From: JACOMY01 sp046233115
GTDB taxonomy: Bacteria > Pseudomonadota > Alphaproteobacteria > Kiloniellales > JACOMY01
Direction: 5' to 3'
Length of the DNA: 64,000 nucleotides
Assembly (NCBI GenBank): GCA_046233115.1
Contig: JBJXHM010000005.1
Coordinates: forward strand, 248,001 to 312,000
The position numbers and the translations under genes are program-made. The notes under the pieces were generated by a model that was not told the origin of the DNA, searched no databases, and worked only from the letters and a program-made list of their open reading frames with translations. The first letter of the stretch is position 1; each line of letters starts with the position of its first letter. This document shows positions 27,036-35,452 of this stretch, in pieces.

Positions 27036-27881
27036 TCAGGTGCGGCGCAGCGGGTCGACCAGGTCACGCAGACCGTCGCCCAGCAGGTTGAAGCAGAAGA
27101 CCGCCAGCATCAGCGCGGCGCCCGGGAAGAGCGCCATCCACCACTCGCCGGAGATGATGTAGGTCGCTCCCTCGGCCACCATGATCCCCCACTCCGCCGC
27201 TGGCGGGCGCACGCCCAGGCCGATGAAGGAGAGACCGGCGGCGTTGAGGATGGCCCAGCCCAGGTTCAGCGAGATCTGCACCATCATCGGCGGCAGGATG
27301 TTGGGGAAGAGCTGGGTCGAGAGGATGCGCAGGTCAGAGCAGCCGGAGAGTCGCGCCGCCTGCACGTAGCCGGCACCGCGGCGGATGCCGACCTCGACGC
27401 GGGCGACACGGGCATAGAACGGCAGGTTGATGATGGCGGTGGCGTAGATGATGTTGGCGACCGAGTTGCCCAGCGCCGCCACCACGCCCATGGCCAGCAC
27501 GAAGAGCGGGAAGGCCATGATGGTATCGGCCAGCCGCCCCACCACCCGCTCGGTCCAGCCGCCCCAGAAGCCGGCCGCCGCCCCCAGCGCGCTGCCGATG
27601 AAGAAGGAGAGCGCCACCGCCGAAAGCGCGATGCCGAGGTCCAGGCGGGTCGCCACAACCACCCGACTCAGCACGTCGCGGCCGAGCTGGTCGGTGCCGA
27701 AGGGATGCGCCCAGCTCGGCGGCTGCAGCGCGTTGGTGGCATCGGTCGCCAGCGGATCGTAAGGCACGATCATCGGCCCGAAGAGCGCCAGGAAGACGAT
27801 GAAGCCGAAGAGAGCGAAGGCACCGGCGGTCACCGGGTTCTCCGCCATCACGTAGCGGACATGCTTGAGGGTCTGTTGCAT
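27036..27881 (-). CDS. Peptide-type ABC transporter permease, DppC-like
   Basis: A 281-residue inner-membrane permease. It has the DppC/OppC N-terminal helix (TAGAFALFGFIVFLALFGP), the PSWAHPFGTDQLGRDVLSR segment typical of the family, and the EAA loop AARLSGCSDLRILSTQLFP that contacts the ATPase. About six membrane helices are expected. It is separated by 16 bp from each neighbouring transporter gene, consistent with one operon. Confidence 0.94.
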   Translation of the reverse strand: MQQTLKHVRYVMAENPVTAGAFALFGFIVFLALFGPMIVPYDPLATDATNALQPPSWAHPFGTDQLGRDVLSRVVVATRLDLGIALSAVALSFFIGSALGAAAGFWGGWTERVVGRLADTIMAFPLFVLAMGVVAALGNSVANIIYATAIINLPFYARVARVEVGIRRGAGYVQAARLSGCSDLRILSTQLFPNILPPMMVQISLNLGWAILNAAGLSFIGLGVRPPAAEWGIMVAEGATYIISGEWWMALFPGAALMLAVFCFNLLGDGLRDLVDPLRRT

Positions 27882-27897
27882 CTGCGGGGCTCCTCCG

Positions 27898-28920
27898 TCA
27901 GGCGTCCAGACCGACGCGCGGGTCGATCAGGGTCAGCACCAGGTCGATCGTCAGGTTCACCACGACGAAGAGCAGCGCCATCGCGAGCACGAAGCCCTGC
28001 ACCGCGGCGTAGTCGGAGGCGACCAGCGCCTCGATCGCGAAGGAGCCGATGCCGGGCCAGGAGAAGACCTTCTCCACCAGCACGTTGGCGCCCAGCAGGA
28101 AGGAGAAGACCATGCCGAGCGTGGTGAGCACCGGCAGTGCCGCATTGCGGAAGGCATAGGTGCCGAGCACGGTCTTGCGCGACAGCCCGTTGGCCCGCGC
28201 CGTGCGCACGTAGTCGCTGGAGAGCGAGTTCAGCATGGCCGCGCGGGTCATGCGGGCGATCGGCGCCAGCGCGAAGAGCCCGAGGGTCACCGCCGGCAGG
28301 ATCAGTTGCGTCACCGCAGCCCAGAAGGTTTCACCGTCGCCCGCCACCAGCGAGTCGATGAGGTAGAAGCCGGTGGTGTGCTCGGGCGGGAAGTAGAGGA
28401 TGTCCAGCCGCCCCAAGGGCGAGGGCGCGATGCCCAGCAGGAAGTAGAAGAGGTAGATCAGGAAGAGGCCGGTGAAGAAGGTCGGCAGCGAGACTCCGGC
28501 GGTGACCAGCAGGCGGCAGAGATGGTCAACCGAACTCCCTGGCCGCGTCGCCGCCAGCACCCCCAGCGGCACCGCGATCAAGACCGCCAGCCCGAGCCCG
28601 GTGAAGGTCAGCTCCAGCGAGGCCGGCAGCCGGGTCATCAGCTCTTCCATCACCGGCCGGCCGGTGTTGAGGGAGAGCCCCAGATCGCCGTGCAGCAGGT
28701 TCCCGCAGTAGATGAAGAACTGCTCCAGCCAGCTCCGATCGAGCCCGAGCGCGCTGCGCACCTCGGCGATCGACTTCTCGTCGGCCATGGCGCCGGCGAA
28801 GTAGACAGCGGGGTCGCCCGGCAGCGCCCGTGTCAGGACGAAGGAGATGACGATGATCCCCAGAACGGACGGCAGGGCCTGCAACAGGCGCTTGCCGATC
28901 TGTGCGAGCTTCGTTCGCAT
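27898..28920 (-). CDS. Peptide-type ABC transporter permease, DppB-like
   Basis: A 340-residue permease with the DppB/OppB layout. An N-terminal helix (LLQALPSVLGIIVISFVLTR) is followed by a periplasmic loop with the ALPGDPA motif. The EAA loop YVRTARANGLSRKTVLGTYA lies near residue 240, and the C-terminus ends in DPRVGLDA, typical of the family. It pairs with the DppC-like permease just downstream to form the translocation pore. Confidence 0.94.
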   Translation of the reverse strand: MRTKLAQIGKRLLQALPSVLGIIVISFVLTRALPGDPAVYFAGAMADEKSIAEVRSALGLDRSWLEQFFIYCGNLLHGDLGLSLNTGRPVMEELMTRLPASLELTFTGLGLAVLIAVPLGVLAATRPGSSVDHLCRLLVTAGVSLPTFFTGLFLIYLFYFLLGIAPSPLGRLDILYFPPEHTTGFYLIDSLVAGDGETFWAAVTQLILPAVTLGLFALAPIARMTRAAMLNSLSSDYVRTARANGLSRKTVLGTYAFRNAALPVLTTLGMVFSFLLGANVLVEKVFSWPGIGSFAIEALVASDYAAVQGFVLAMALLFVVVNLTIDLVLTLIDPRVGLDA

Positions 28921-28947
28921 GGCCCTGCCCTCCTCTCTCCCTTGCGC

Positions 28948-30555
28948 TTAGACCTTCTCGATGCCGCGGCAATCGAGCTGCCGGTGGAACCAGCCGGTGT
29001 AACCGACCACGTCCTTCTGCGTGGCGGCGTCGAGATAGGGCTGATAGAGCGGGATGCGCGGCACGTCGTGGAAGGCGATGGCCATCATCCGCTTCACGTT
29101 GGCCGCGTATTTCGGGTCGTCGAGCTCCATGTGCAGGGTCTCGTCGACCAGCACCTCGACCTCGTCGTTTTCGTAGTTGGACGAGTTGAAGAGGTGCCCC
29201 TTCTTGTAGGCCCAGAAGAAGTAGTAGTCGGGGTAGTTCAGCCAACCGCCGAAGTTCTCCAGGTGCATGGGCAGGCGCTTCTCCACCAGGGCGGCGGTGC
29301 GCCAGTTGGCGCCGGGAATCTTGTCGATCTCCACCGTCACGCCGATCTTCGAGAGCGAGTCCTGGATCAAGAGCGCCGTCGGCTCCTGCCAGTCGGCGAG
29401 GCCCAGGTTGAAGGAGAGCGTGGTCTCGAAGCCACCGCCCAGGCCGGCCTCTGTCAGTAGCGCCTGCGCCTTGTCGAGGTCGGTCGCATAGGGAAAGGGC
29501 TGCGGCCAGGCGATGCTGCTGGGCTCGGTCTCGGTACCGCCGAACATCGGCCGGCCGCGGCCGTAGGCAGCCGCCGCCAGGATGTCCTGATAGGGAATGG
29601 CGTAGGCGATGGCCTGGCGCACCCGGACGTCGTCGAAGGGCTTGTGGGCCAGGTTGAGGCCGAGCACGTGCAGGCAGTTGTCGATCGGCGCGCCGGTAAC
29701 CCGCACCTTGCCGCCCTCGGCCAGCTCCTTGGCGTCCTTCGGCGGCACATCCATGTAGAGATCGACGTCGCCGCGCTCGACCAGCGCCCGGCGGGTCGCC
29801 GCCGAGGGCACCTCGCGCACGATCACCCGCTTGATCTTGGGCAGCGGCCCCAGGGCCCAGTCGTCGTTGCGCTCGTACATGAACTGCTGGCCGGGATCCC
29901 AGCGCGCCACCTTGTAGGCGCCGGAGCCAGCCGGGGTCTTGTGCAGGTACTCCGTGGCCCAGGGGTCGTCGTCGGTCGCGTGTTCCTTGGCCAGCTTGGA
30001 ATTGATGATGAAGGGCACCGGCACCGCCAAGTCCGGCAGGGTCAGCTTCGAGGGCTGCGGCAGGTCGATGCGAAAGGTGCGCTCGTCGACCACGACGAAC
30101 TGCGCCGGGTCGGTCATCGAGCCGGCCTTCATCTGCACCGCCGGGAAGCCGCCCAGGCTGACCGCACGGTCGAAGGACCACTTCACGTCCTCGGCAGTCA
30201 TCTGCCGGCCGTCCCAGAACTTCGCCTTGGGGCTGAGGACGAAGGTCAGCGACGTGCCGTCCGCCGACAGGCTCCAGGATTCCGCCGCCTCGGGCTCGAT
30301 CACCGAGGAGTCGTAGGACAACGCCCCGTCCTCGAGCTGCTTGACGCCGAAGCGCACCAGGCGGTCGTAAACGTTGACGGTGATCTGGTAGCTCGGGCGG
30401 TTGGTGCCCTTGCGGTGCAGGTCCAGGCTGTTGATGGAATTGCCCGCGACGACGACCAGGGTGTCGCTACGCCCGGCCGCCTCGGCCGGCAGGAAGCGCA
30501 GGACCGAGGCGCCAGCAGCGACCCCAGCGGTCTTGAGGAACGCACGTCTATGCAT
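28948..30555 (-). CDS. ABC transporter substrate-binding protein, family 5 (DppA-like), Tat signal
   Basis: A 535-residue extracytoplasmic solute receptor of the peptide/nickel/opine group. HRRAFLKTAGVAAGASVL at the N-terminus is a twin-arginine signal with a following hydrophobic stretch. The cluster 5 landmarks LSADGTSLTFVLSPKAKFWD and AEDVKWSFDRAVS are present. The ATG at 30555 overlaps the 3' end of the allophanate hydrolase gene by 8 bp. The ligand is unknown; the enzyme partner suggests a nitrogenous amide or urea-like compound rather than a true peptide (inference). Confidence 0.92.
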   Translation of the reverse strand: MHRRAFLKTAGVAAGASVLRFLPAEAAGRSDTLVVVAGNSINSLDLHRKGTNRPSYQITVNVYDRLVRFGVKQLEDGALSYDSSVIEPEAAESWSLSADGTSLTFVLSPKAKFWDGRQMTAEDVKWSFDRAVSLGGFPAVQMKAGSMTDPAQFVVVDERTFRIDLPQPSKLTLPDLAVPVPFIINSKLAKEHATDDDPWATEYLHKTPAGSGAYKVARWDPGQQFMYERNDDWALGPLPKIKRVIVREVPSAATRRALVERGDVDLYMDVPPKDAKELAEGGKVRVTGAPIDNCLHVLGLNLAHKPFDDVRVRQAIAYAIPYQDILAAAAYGRGRPMFGGTETEPSSIAWPQPFPYATDLDKAQALLTEAGLGGGFETTLSFNLGLADWQEPTALLIQDSLSKIGVTVEIDKIPGANWRTAALVEKRLPMHLENFGGWLNYPDYYFFWAYKKGHLFNSSNYENDEVEVLVDETLHMELDDPKYAANVKRMMAIAFHDVPRIPLYQPYLDAATQKDVVGYTGWFHRQLDCRGIEKV

Positions 30556-32392
30556 AGTCAGTCTCCTTGAAAAGGGGGCCTGGGGTAAGGGGTCCGGATG
30601 TTGCTTGCGCCTCGAGGAAGGCGCGCCAGCCGCCGTAGCGGGTGATTTCCTGGGCACCGGCGAGCGCGCCCGCCTCACAGAGGAAGCCCTTGATCTCCGC
30701 GCCCTCCTCCAGCAGCAGGGTGCCGATGCCGAGCGGGCGCGGGATGCGAGCGATCAGCGCGCCCAGCCGCTCTTCCGGCAGCGCCCAGACCTCCAGAGCG
30801 ACTGCGCTGCCGGCTGGATCGTAGACCAGGCCGGGGCGCTGCGGCGGCATGCCGGGCAGCAGGTAGAGACGATAGGTAGCGGCGGTGCGCGCCTGACGCA
30901 GGAAACGCCCGCCGAGGCCGGTCACCTGGCCATTGAGCGGCAGGCCCGACATGTGGGCGCCGACCAGGCCCAAGGCGACCTCGCCCGGCCCCGGCGCCTC
31001 GGCGGCCGCTTCTCCCGCCGGTAGCAGCCAGCCGGTGGCGCCCAGCGGCAGCACGCTCGCGCGCTGCAGGGCGGCCGCCAGCGCGGCGCTACGCTGGTCC
31101 TCGCCGGCCCGCGCCAGCAGGGTGATGCTGCCCGGCAGACCATCCCCGCGCCGTCCCAGCGGCACCGTGATGCCGCAGAGGTCCAGCAGGTTGACGAAGT
31201 TGGTGTAGAGGCCCAGCCGGCTGTTGGCGCCGACCGGGTCCCGCTCGTAGGCGGCACGGGTCAGCGCCTCCGGCATCGAGGGCACGCAGAGCAGGTCCAG
31301 TCCCTCCAGCAGCGGACGGATGCGACGCTTCAGTTCCGCCAGGCGGTAGAAACTACGGAAGACGTCCGTGGAAGAGAGCTCCGTCGCCCGTCCGATCACC
31401 TGGCGGGTCACCGGCAGCACCGCCTCCGGCCGGTCGCGCAGCAACGCCTCCACGACGGCATGGCGCTCGGCGACCCAGGCGCCCTCGTAGAGCAGTGCGG
31501 CGACCTCGTAGAAGAGGCTGAAATCCAGGCCGCGAACCTCAGCGCCGAAAGCCTCCAGCGCCTCGAGCGCGGCGTCGAAGGCGGCCTCCTGCAGGCGATC
31601 GCCGAAGAAGATGCGGGAAGCACGGTCGGGCACGCCGACCCGCAGGATCGGTTGCGGTGCCGACAATGCCGGCGCTGGCATGGGGCGGGAATATGGGTCC
31701 GCCGAGTCGGCCACAGCAGTGGCGCGGAAGACCCGCCAGGCATCCTCCACCGTGAGCGCGAAGACTGAGACGGTGTCTAGGGTACGGCAGGCCGGCACCA
31801 CACCGCTGCAGGAGAGCGCCCCCAAGCTCGGCTTCAGGCCGACGATGCCGTTAAGCGCCGCCGGCACCCGGCCGGAGCCCGCCGTGTCGGTGCCCAGCGC
31901 GAAGCTCACCAGGCCCAGCGCCACCGAGACCGCCGAGCCGGAGCTGGAGCCGCCGGGCACCAGCTCGGGATCGAGGGCGTTGCGGGGCGCCGGATAGGGC
32001 GTGCGCAGCCCGACCAGGCCGGTGGCGAACTGGTCGAGGTTGGTCTTGCCGATCATCAGCGCGCCGGCGCGGCGCAGCAGGTCGACGACGAAGGCGTCGC
32101 TCTCGGCCGCGTAGGTGAAGGCCGGACAGGCCGCGGTGGTCGGCAGGCCGGCGACGTCGATGTTGTCCTTGACTGCGAAGGGCAAGCCCCAGAGCGGCTT
32201 GGCCTGCGGATCGAAGGGACCCAGCGCCTCGGCCGCCGCCAGCACCGCTTCCTGAGGCGCCAGCGACAGGAAAATGCCGGGATCCGCCGCCGCGATGCGC
32301 CGATAGGCCTCGGCGACGACCTCCCGCACAGGGGTTCCCGCCGCATAGGCCCGGTGCAGGCTTTGGATGTCGAAGGCTTGTGCTGCCAGCAT
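30548..32392 (-). CDS. atzF: Allophanate hydrolase
   Basis: A 614-residue protein. The first 450 residues are an amidase-signature domain with the Ser-Ser-Lys triad visible: Lys in PFAVKDNID, the Ser in GGSSSGSAVSVA, and the nucleophile Ser in GTDTAGSGRVPAA. The C-terminal ~150 residues match the AtzF second domain, which releases the second ammonium. The reaction converts allophanate to CO2 and ammonia. The listed ATG fits the normal N-terminus MLAAQAFDIQSLHRAYAAG; a GTG 21 bp upstream is possible. Neither urea carboxylase nor biuret or cyanuric acid hydrolase genes are adjacent, so the source of allophanate is not shown. It leads the transporter operon and faces a divergent LysR gene. Confidence 0.9.
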   Translation of the reverse strand: MLAAQAFDIQSLHRAYAAGTPVREVVAEAYRRIAAADPGIFLSLAPQEAVLAAAEALGPFDPQAKPLWGLPFAVKDNIDVAGLPTTAACPAFTYAAESDAFVVDLLRRAGALMIGKTNLDQFATGLVGLRTPYPAPRNALDPELVPGGSSSGSAVSVALGLVSFALGTDTAGSGRVPAALNGIVGLKPSLGALSCSGVVPACRTLDTVSVFALTVEDAWRVFRATAVADSADPYSRPMPAPALSAPQPILRVGVPDRASRIFFGDRLQEAAFDAALEALEAFGAEVRGLDFSLFYEVAALLYEGAWVAERHAVVEALLRDRPEAVLPVTRQVIGRATELSSTDVFRSFYRLAELKRRIRPLLEGLDLLCVPSMPEALTRAAYERDPVGANSRLGLYTNFVNLLDLCGITVPLGRRGDGLPGSITLLARAGEDQRSAALAAALQRASVLPLGATGWLLPAGEAAAEAPGPGEVALGLVGAHMSGLPLNGQVTGLGGRFLRQARTAATYRLYLLPGMPPQRPGLVYDPAGSAVALEVWALPEERLGALIARIPRPLGIGTLLLEEGAEIKGFLCEAGALAGAQEITRYGGWRAFLEAQATSGPLTPGPLFKETDYA

Positions 32393-32451
32393 GGGCTTGC
32401 CGGTCCTCTTCACTGGATCGTCGCTCGTCGTCCCCGGCAGCAGAGCAATTG

Positions 32452-32506
32452 AGTATGCTTCGGGATACTGCTATTTTTTTCCCGAACTGCTGCAAAAGAT
32501 GCAGCA
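32452..32506. promoter_or_regulatory. Dyads between allophanate hydrolase and lysR (operator candidates)
   Basis: In the 135-bp divergent gap there are two perfect dyads. AGTAT-N8-ATACT at 32452-32469 resembles a LysR box in size, and TGCTGC-N7-GCAGCA lies at 32488-32506. CGGGA/TCCCG (32461-32484) links them. Placement about 20-75 bp upstream of the regulator start fits LysR-type binding sites. Binding is inferred. Confidence 0.45.
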
Positions 32507-32527
32507 CTCTCCGAAAAGGGGTAACCT

Positions 32528-33436
32528 GTGCGGCACGCGATCGGATTGCGCTACGTGGATGCGGTCGCCAAGGCCGGTTCGATCCGGCAGGCGGCGGAGA
32601 CCCTGTCGATCACCTCCAGCGCGCTGAACCGCCGGATTCTGGCGATGGAGGAGGAACTGGGCGTGGCGCTCTTCGAGCGCTTTCCCCGCGGCGTGCGGCT
32701 CTCGGCGGCCGGCGAGATCCTGATCCACCACATCCGCGCGCATCTCTCTGACATCGAGCGGGCGAAGGGGCAGATCGCGGATCTCTCGGGCCAGCGCCGC
32801 GGCCATGTCGCCATCGCCTGCAGCCAGGCCCTGCTGCCCTTCTTCCTGCCGGAGCAGATCTCGCTCTACCGGCGCGCCCATCCGGCGGTGACCTTCGGCG
32901 TCATCGTGCGCGATCGGGCAGCGGCCGAGCAGGCCATCATCGACCTCAGCGCCGACCTGGCCCTGGTGTTCGAGCCGGTCAGGCTGTCGGAGTTCCAGGT
33001 GGTGCTGACCATCCGCCAGCCTGTGCATGCGGTGATGGCGCCCGGCCACCCTCTGGCCGAGAAGCAGATGCTGCGCCTGCGCGACTGCCTGCGCTATCCA
33101 ATCGCCCTGCCGACCGAGGCCTACGGCGTGCGCCACTTGATGGAGCTGGCGGTGCGGCGGATCTCCGACCGCCTGCGCCCGGCGGTGGAATCGGACAGCT
33201 TCGAGTTCCTGCGCCACCACGCGGTGGCGGAGAACATCCTGGCCTTCCAGATCCCCATCGGCCTGCCGCTGGACGGTGCCGCGGAGGGCTTGGTCAGCCG
33301 TCCGATCGACGCCCGCGACGTGCCGCCCGGGCTGCTCTACTTCGGCCAGCTTCGCGGTCGCACCCTCCCGGTCGCGGCCGCCCGCTTCGCCCAGCAGATG
33401 CAGGAAACCTTCGTCAGGCGCTTCGACTGCGACTAG
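32528..33436 (+). CDS. LysR-family transcriptional regulator
   Basis: A 302-residue LTTR. The winged helix-turn-helix occupies residues 1-62 (RYVDAVAKAGSIRQAAETLS, then FERFPRGVRLS). The periplasmic-binding-like effector domain follows (VAIACSQALLPFFLPEQISL onward). The GTG start follows AAGGGG at 6-7 bases. It is divergent from the allophanate hydrolase/ABC operon and is the obvious candidate regulator. Its TAG stop codon is the first three bases of a dispersed palindromic repeat, so the natural C-terminus may have been altered slightly. Confidence 0.92.
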   Translation: MRHAIGLRYVDAVAKAGSIRQAAETLSITSSALNRRILAMEEELGVALFERFPRGVRLSAAGEILIHHIRAHLSDIERAKGQIADLSGQRRGHVAIACSQALLPFFLPEQISLYRRAHPAVTFGVIVRDRAAAEQAIIDLSADLALVFEPVRLSEFQVVLTIRQPVHAVMAPGHPLAEKQMLRLRDCLRYPIALPTEAYGVRHLMELAVRRISDRLRPAVESDSFEFLRHHAVAENILAFQIPIGLPLDGAAEGLVSRPIDARDVPPGLLYFGQLRGRTLPVAAARFAQQMQETFVRRFDCD

Positions 33437-33550
33437 AGCAGATCGCGATCAGATGGTATCGCCTGATCGCGCAAATCTGCTCTATCTTTCAATGTTGTAG
33501 AGCAGGATTTAGACTGCAGATCGTTTCGATTTGAGGTCATCTTGTTCTAG
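33434..33550 (-). repeat. Dispersed palindromic repeat, copy 3 (modules B and A, complete)
   Basis: A complete copy in the opposite orientation to copy 1. Module B is 33434-33484 (TAGAGCAGATCGCGATCAG and ATCTGCTCTA arms), followed by the linker TCTTTCAATGTTG. Module A at 33498-33549 is more degenerate (CATCTTGTTCTAG end). It follows the lysR coding region directly and separates the accessory operon from the GFA/pdh backbone. Confidence 0.9.
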
Positions 33551-33579
33551 CGGACGGTAGGCTTACAGCGAGCCAGCCC

Positions 33580-33999
33580 CTACCCTATCGGCATCGGCGT
33601 CGTGGCGTCCGCGAACTTGGGCAGGTCGTCGTCGATCTCGTAGTAGTCGCCCTTGTCGGCGACGAAGATGTGCCGCTCGACCGCGAGGCCGGTGGGCTGG
33701 TCGAGGCTGCCGGCGTTGATGCTGATCTCCTCGCCGCCATCGTCCCAGAAGAGGACGGAGCCGCACGCGGAGCAGAAGCCGCGCCTGGCGAAATCCGACG
33801 AGCGATACCAGGCGAGACCTTCGGAGCGGACCAGGACGAAATGCTCGCGCTTGCAGCCGGTGCCGACCACGAAATGACCACTCTGCCGGCGGCACATCTC
33901 GCAGTGACAGGCATGGGCCGCAGTCAGGGGGCCGTCCACCCGATAGCTGACGGCACCGCAGAGACAGTGGCCGCTATGGCTATTTCCCCTGTCCTGCAT
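33580..33999 (-). CDS. GFA (glutathione-dependent formaldehyde-activating/CENP-V) family protein
   Basis: A 139-residue zinc-binding protein. All three Cys clusters of the family are present: HCLCGAV (about 11-17), ACHCEMCRRQSG (about 30-41) and GFCSACGS (about 74-81). The group includes glutathione-dependent formaldehyde-activating enzyme, but most members are of unknown function and this one lacks a linked formaldehyde pathway. It follows pdhC by 28 bp on the same strand and may be read through from it. Confidence 0.85.
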   Translation of the reverse strand: MQDRGNSHSGHCLCGAVSYRVDGPLTAAHACHCEMCRRQSGHFVVGTGCKREHFVLVRSEGLAWYRSSDFARRGFCSACGSVLFWDDGGEEISINAGSLDQPTGLAVERHIFVADKGDYYEIDDDLPKFADATTPMPIG

Positions 34000-34027
34000 G
34001 GCGGTCCCTGTCCTCTCCGGGTTTCCC

Positions 34028-35362
34028 CTACAGCAGCATGGTGAGCGGGTCTTCGATCAGGCGCTTGAAGGCGGCCAGGAACTCGGCACCGACGGCGCCG
34101 TCCACCACGCGGTGGTCCACCGAGAGAGTGCAGGACATGACGGTCGCGATCGCCAGCGCGCCGTCGCGGACCACCGCCCGCTCCTCACCGGCACCGACCG
34201 CCAGGATGCAGCCCTGCGGCGGGTTGATCACCGCCTCGAACTGCTTCACGCCGAACATGCCGAGGTTGGAGATCGAGAAGGTTCCGCCCTGGTACTCCTC
34301 GGGCTGCAGCTTGCCCTCGCGGGCCCGGGTCGCCAGTTCCTTGGTCTCCGCGGCGATGGCGGCCAGCCCCTTGCCGTCCGCGCCCTTCACGATGGGGGTG
34401 ATGAGCCCGGAGGGAGTCGCGACCGCGACCGAGATATCGGCGCGCTCGAAGAAGACCAGGCCGCTGGCATCGTAGGCCGCGTTGGCCGCCGGCACCTCCA
34501 GCAGGGACAGGGCGACGGCGCGCACCACGAAGTCGTTGACCGAGATCTTCACCTCGCGCTTGGCCTTGGCCAGCTTGTCGTTCAGCTCCTTGCGGGTCTT
34601 CAGCAAGGCGTCGATCTCGCAGTCCACGGTCAGGTAGAAGTGCGGGACCTGCTGCTTGGACTCGGTCAGGCGCTGGGCGATGACCTTGCGCATGGAGGAG
34701 AGCTTCTCCACCCGGTGCGGGATCTTCATCGACTCGGCGAAGGCGATTCCGCCGGGGCCGCTGGGCGCCGGGATCGACGCCGGAGCGGCCGCTGCTGCCG
34801 GGGCGGGCGCTGCCGCAGGTGCAGCCTTGCCGCCCTTCAGCGCGGCCTCGATGTCCACCTTGATGATGCGGCCGTGCGGGCCGCTGCCGGTCAGCTTGGC
34901 AAGATCCAGGCCTGCCTGACTCGCCATCCGCTTGGCCAGTGGGCTGGCGAAAACGCGCTCACCGGAGGGGGCCGGCGCCGCAGCGGCGACCTCCGCCGCT
35001 GCGGCTGCCGCGGGCGCTGCCGCCATCGGAGCCGGCGCGGGGGCGGGTTCGGGAGCAGGCGCCGGAGCGGTCGGTGCCGGGGCGCTGCCGGCCTCGGACG
35101 CCGCTGCCTTCACATCCTCACCCTCCTCGGCCAGGACGGCGATGGGGGTGTTGACCGCCACGCCCTCGGTACCCTCGGCGACCAGGATCTTGGCCAGGGT
35201 GCCCTCGTCGACCGCCTCGACCTCCATGGTCGCCTTGTCGGTCTCGATCTCACAGACCACGTCGCCGGCGGCGACACTGTCGCCCTCCTGCTTGATCCAG
35301 CGGGCGAGCGTGCCCTCGGTCATGGTCGGCGAGAGCGCCGGCATCAGGATGTTGGTCGCCAT
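34028..35362 (-). CDS. pdhC: Pyruvate dehydrogenase complex dihydrolipoyl acetyltransferase (E2)
   Basis: A 444-residue E2 core protein. One N-terminal lipoyl domain carries the lipoyl Lys in ETDKATME (about 40-47). An Ala/Pro-rich swinging linker follows at about 85-140. The peripheral-subunit-binding domain is ASPLAKRMASQAGLDLAKL. The catalytic domain ends with the active-site SVDHRVVDGAVGAE. It transfers acetyl groups to CoA and forms the complex core. It is the third gene of pdhABC, 90 bp after pdhB. Confidence 0.97.
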   Translation of the reverse strand: MATNILMPALSPTMTEGTLARWIKQEGDSVAAGDVVCEIETDKATMEVEAVDEGTLAKILVAEGTEGVAVNTPIAVLAEEGEDVKAAASEAGSAPAPTAPAPAPEPAPAPAPMAAAPAAAAAAEVAAAAPAPSGERVFASPLAKRMASQAGLDLAKLTGSGPHGRIIKVDIEAALKGGKAAPAAAPAPAAAAAPASIPAPSGPGGIAFAESMKIPHRVEKLSSMRKVIAQRLTESKQQVPHFYLTVDCEIDALLKTRKELNDKLAKAKREVKISVNDFVVRAVALSLLEVPAANAAYDASGLVFFERADISVAVATPSGLITPIVKGADGKGLAAIAAETKELATRAREGKLQPEEYQGGTFSISNLGMFGVKQFEAVINPPQGCILAVGAGEERAVVRDGALAIATVMSCTLSVDHRVVDGAVGAEFLAAFKRLIEDPLTMLL

Positions 35363-35452
35363 CAGGCAGCTCCCCTTTTCGTCACTCTGACTTTTCCTAC
35401 GGTCTGGCGGGCATCGGCCCGCGACCGCTGTTCTCTATTTTCCGCAGCGTCG

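Noticed and set aside
28948..30555. Naming the transporter as a true dipeptide or nickel system
   Set aside because: Cluster 5 binding proteins cover peptides, nickel, opines and sugars; the operon context with allophanate hydrolase does not settle the ligand.
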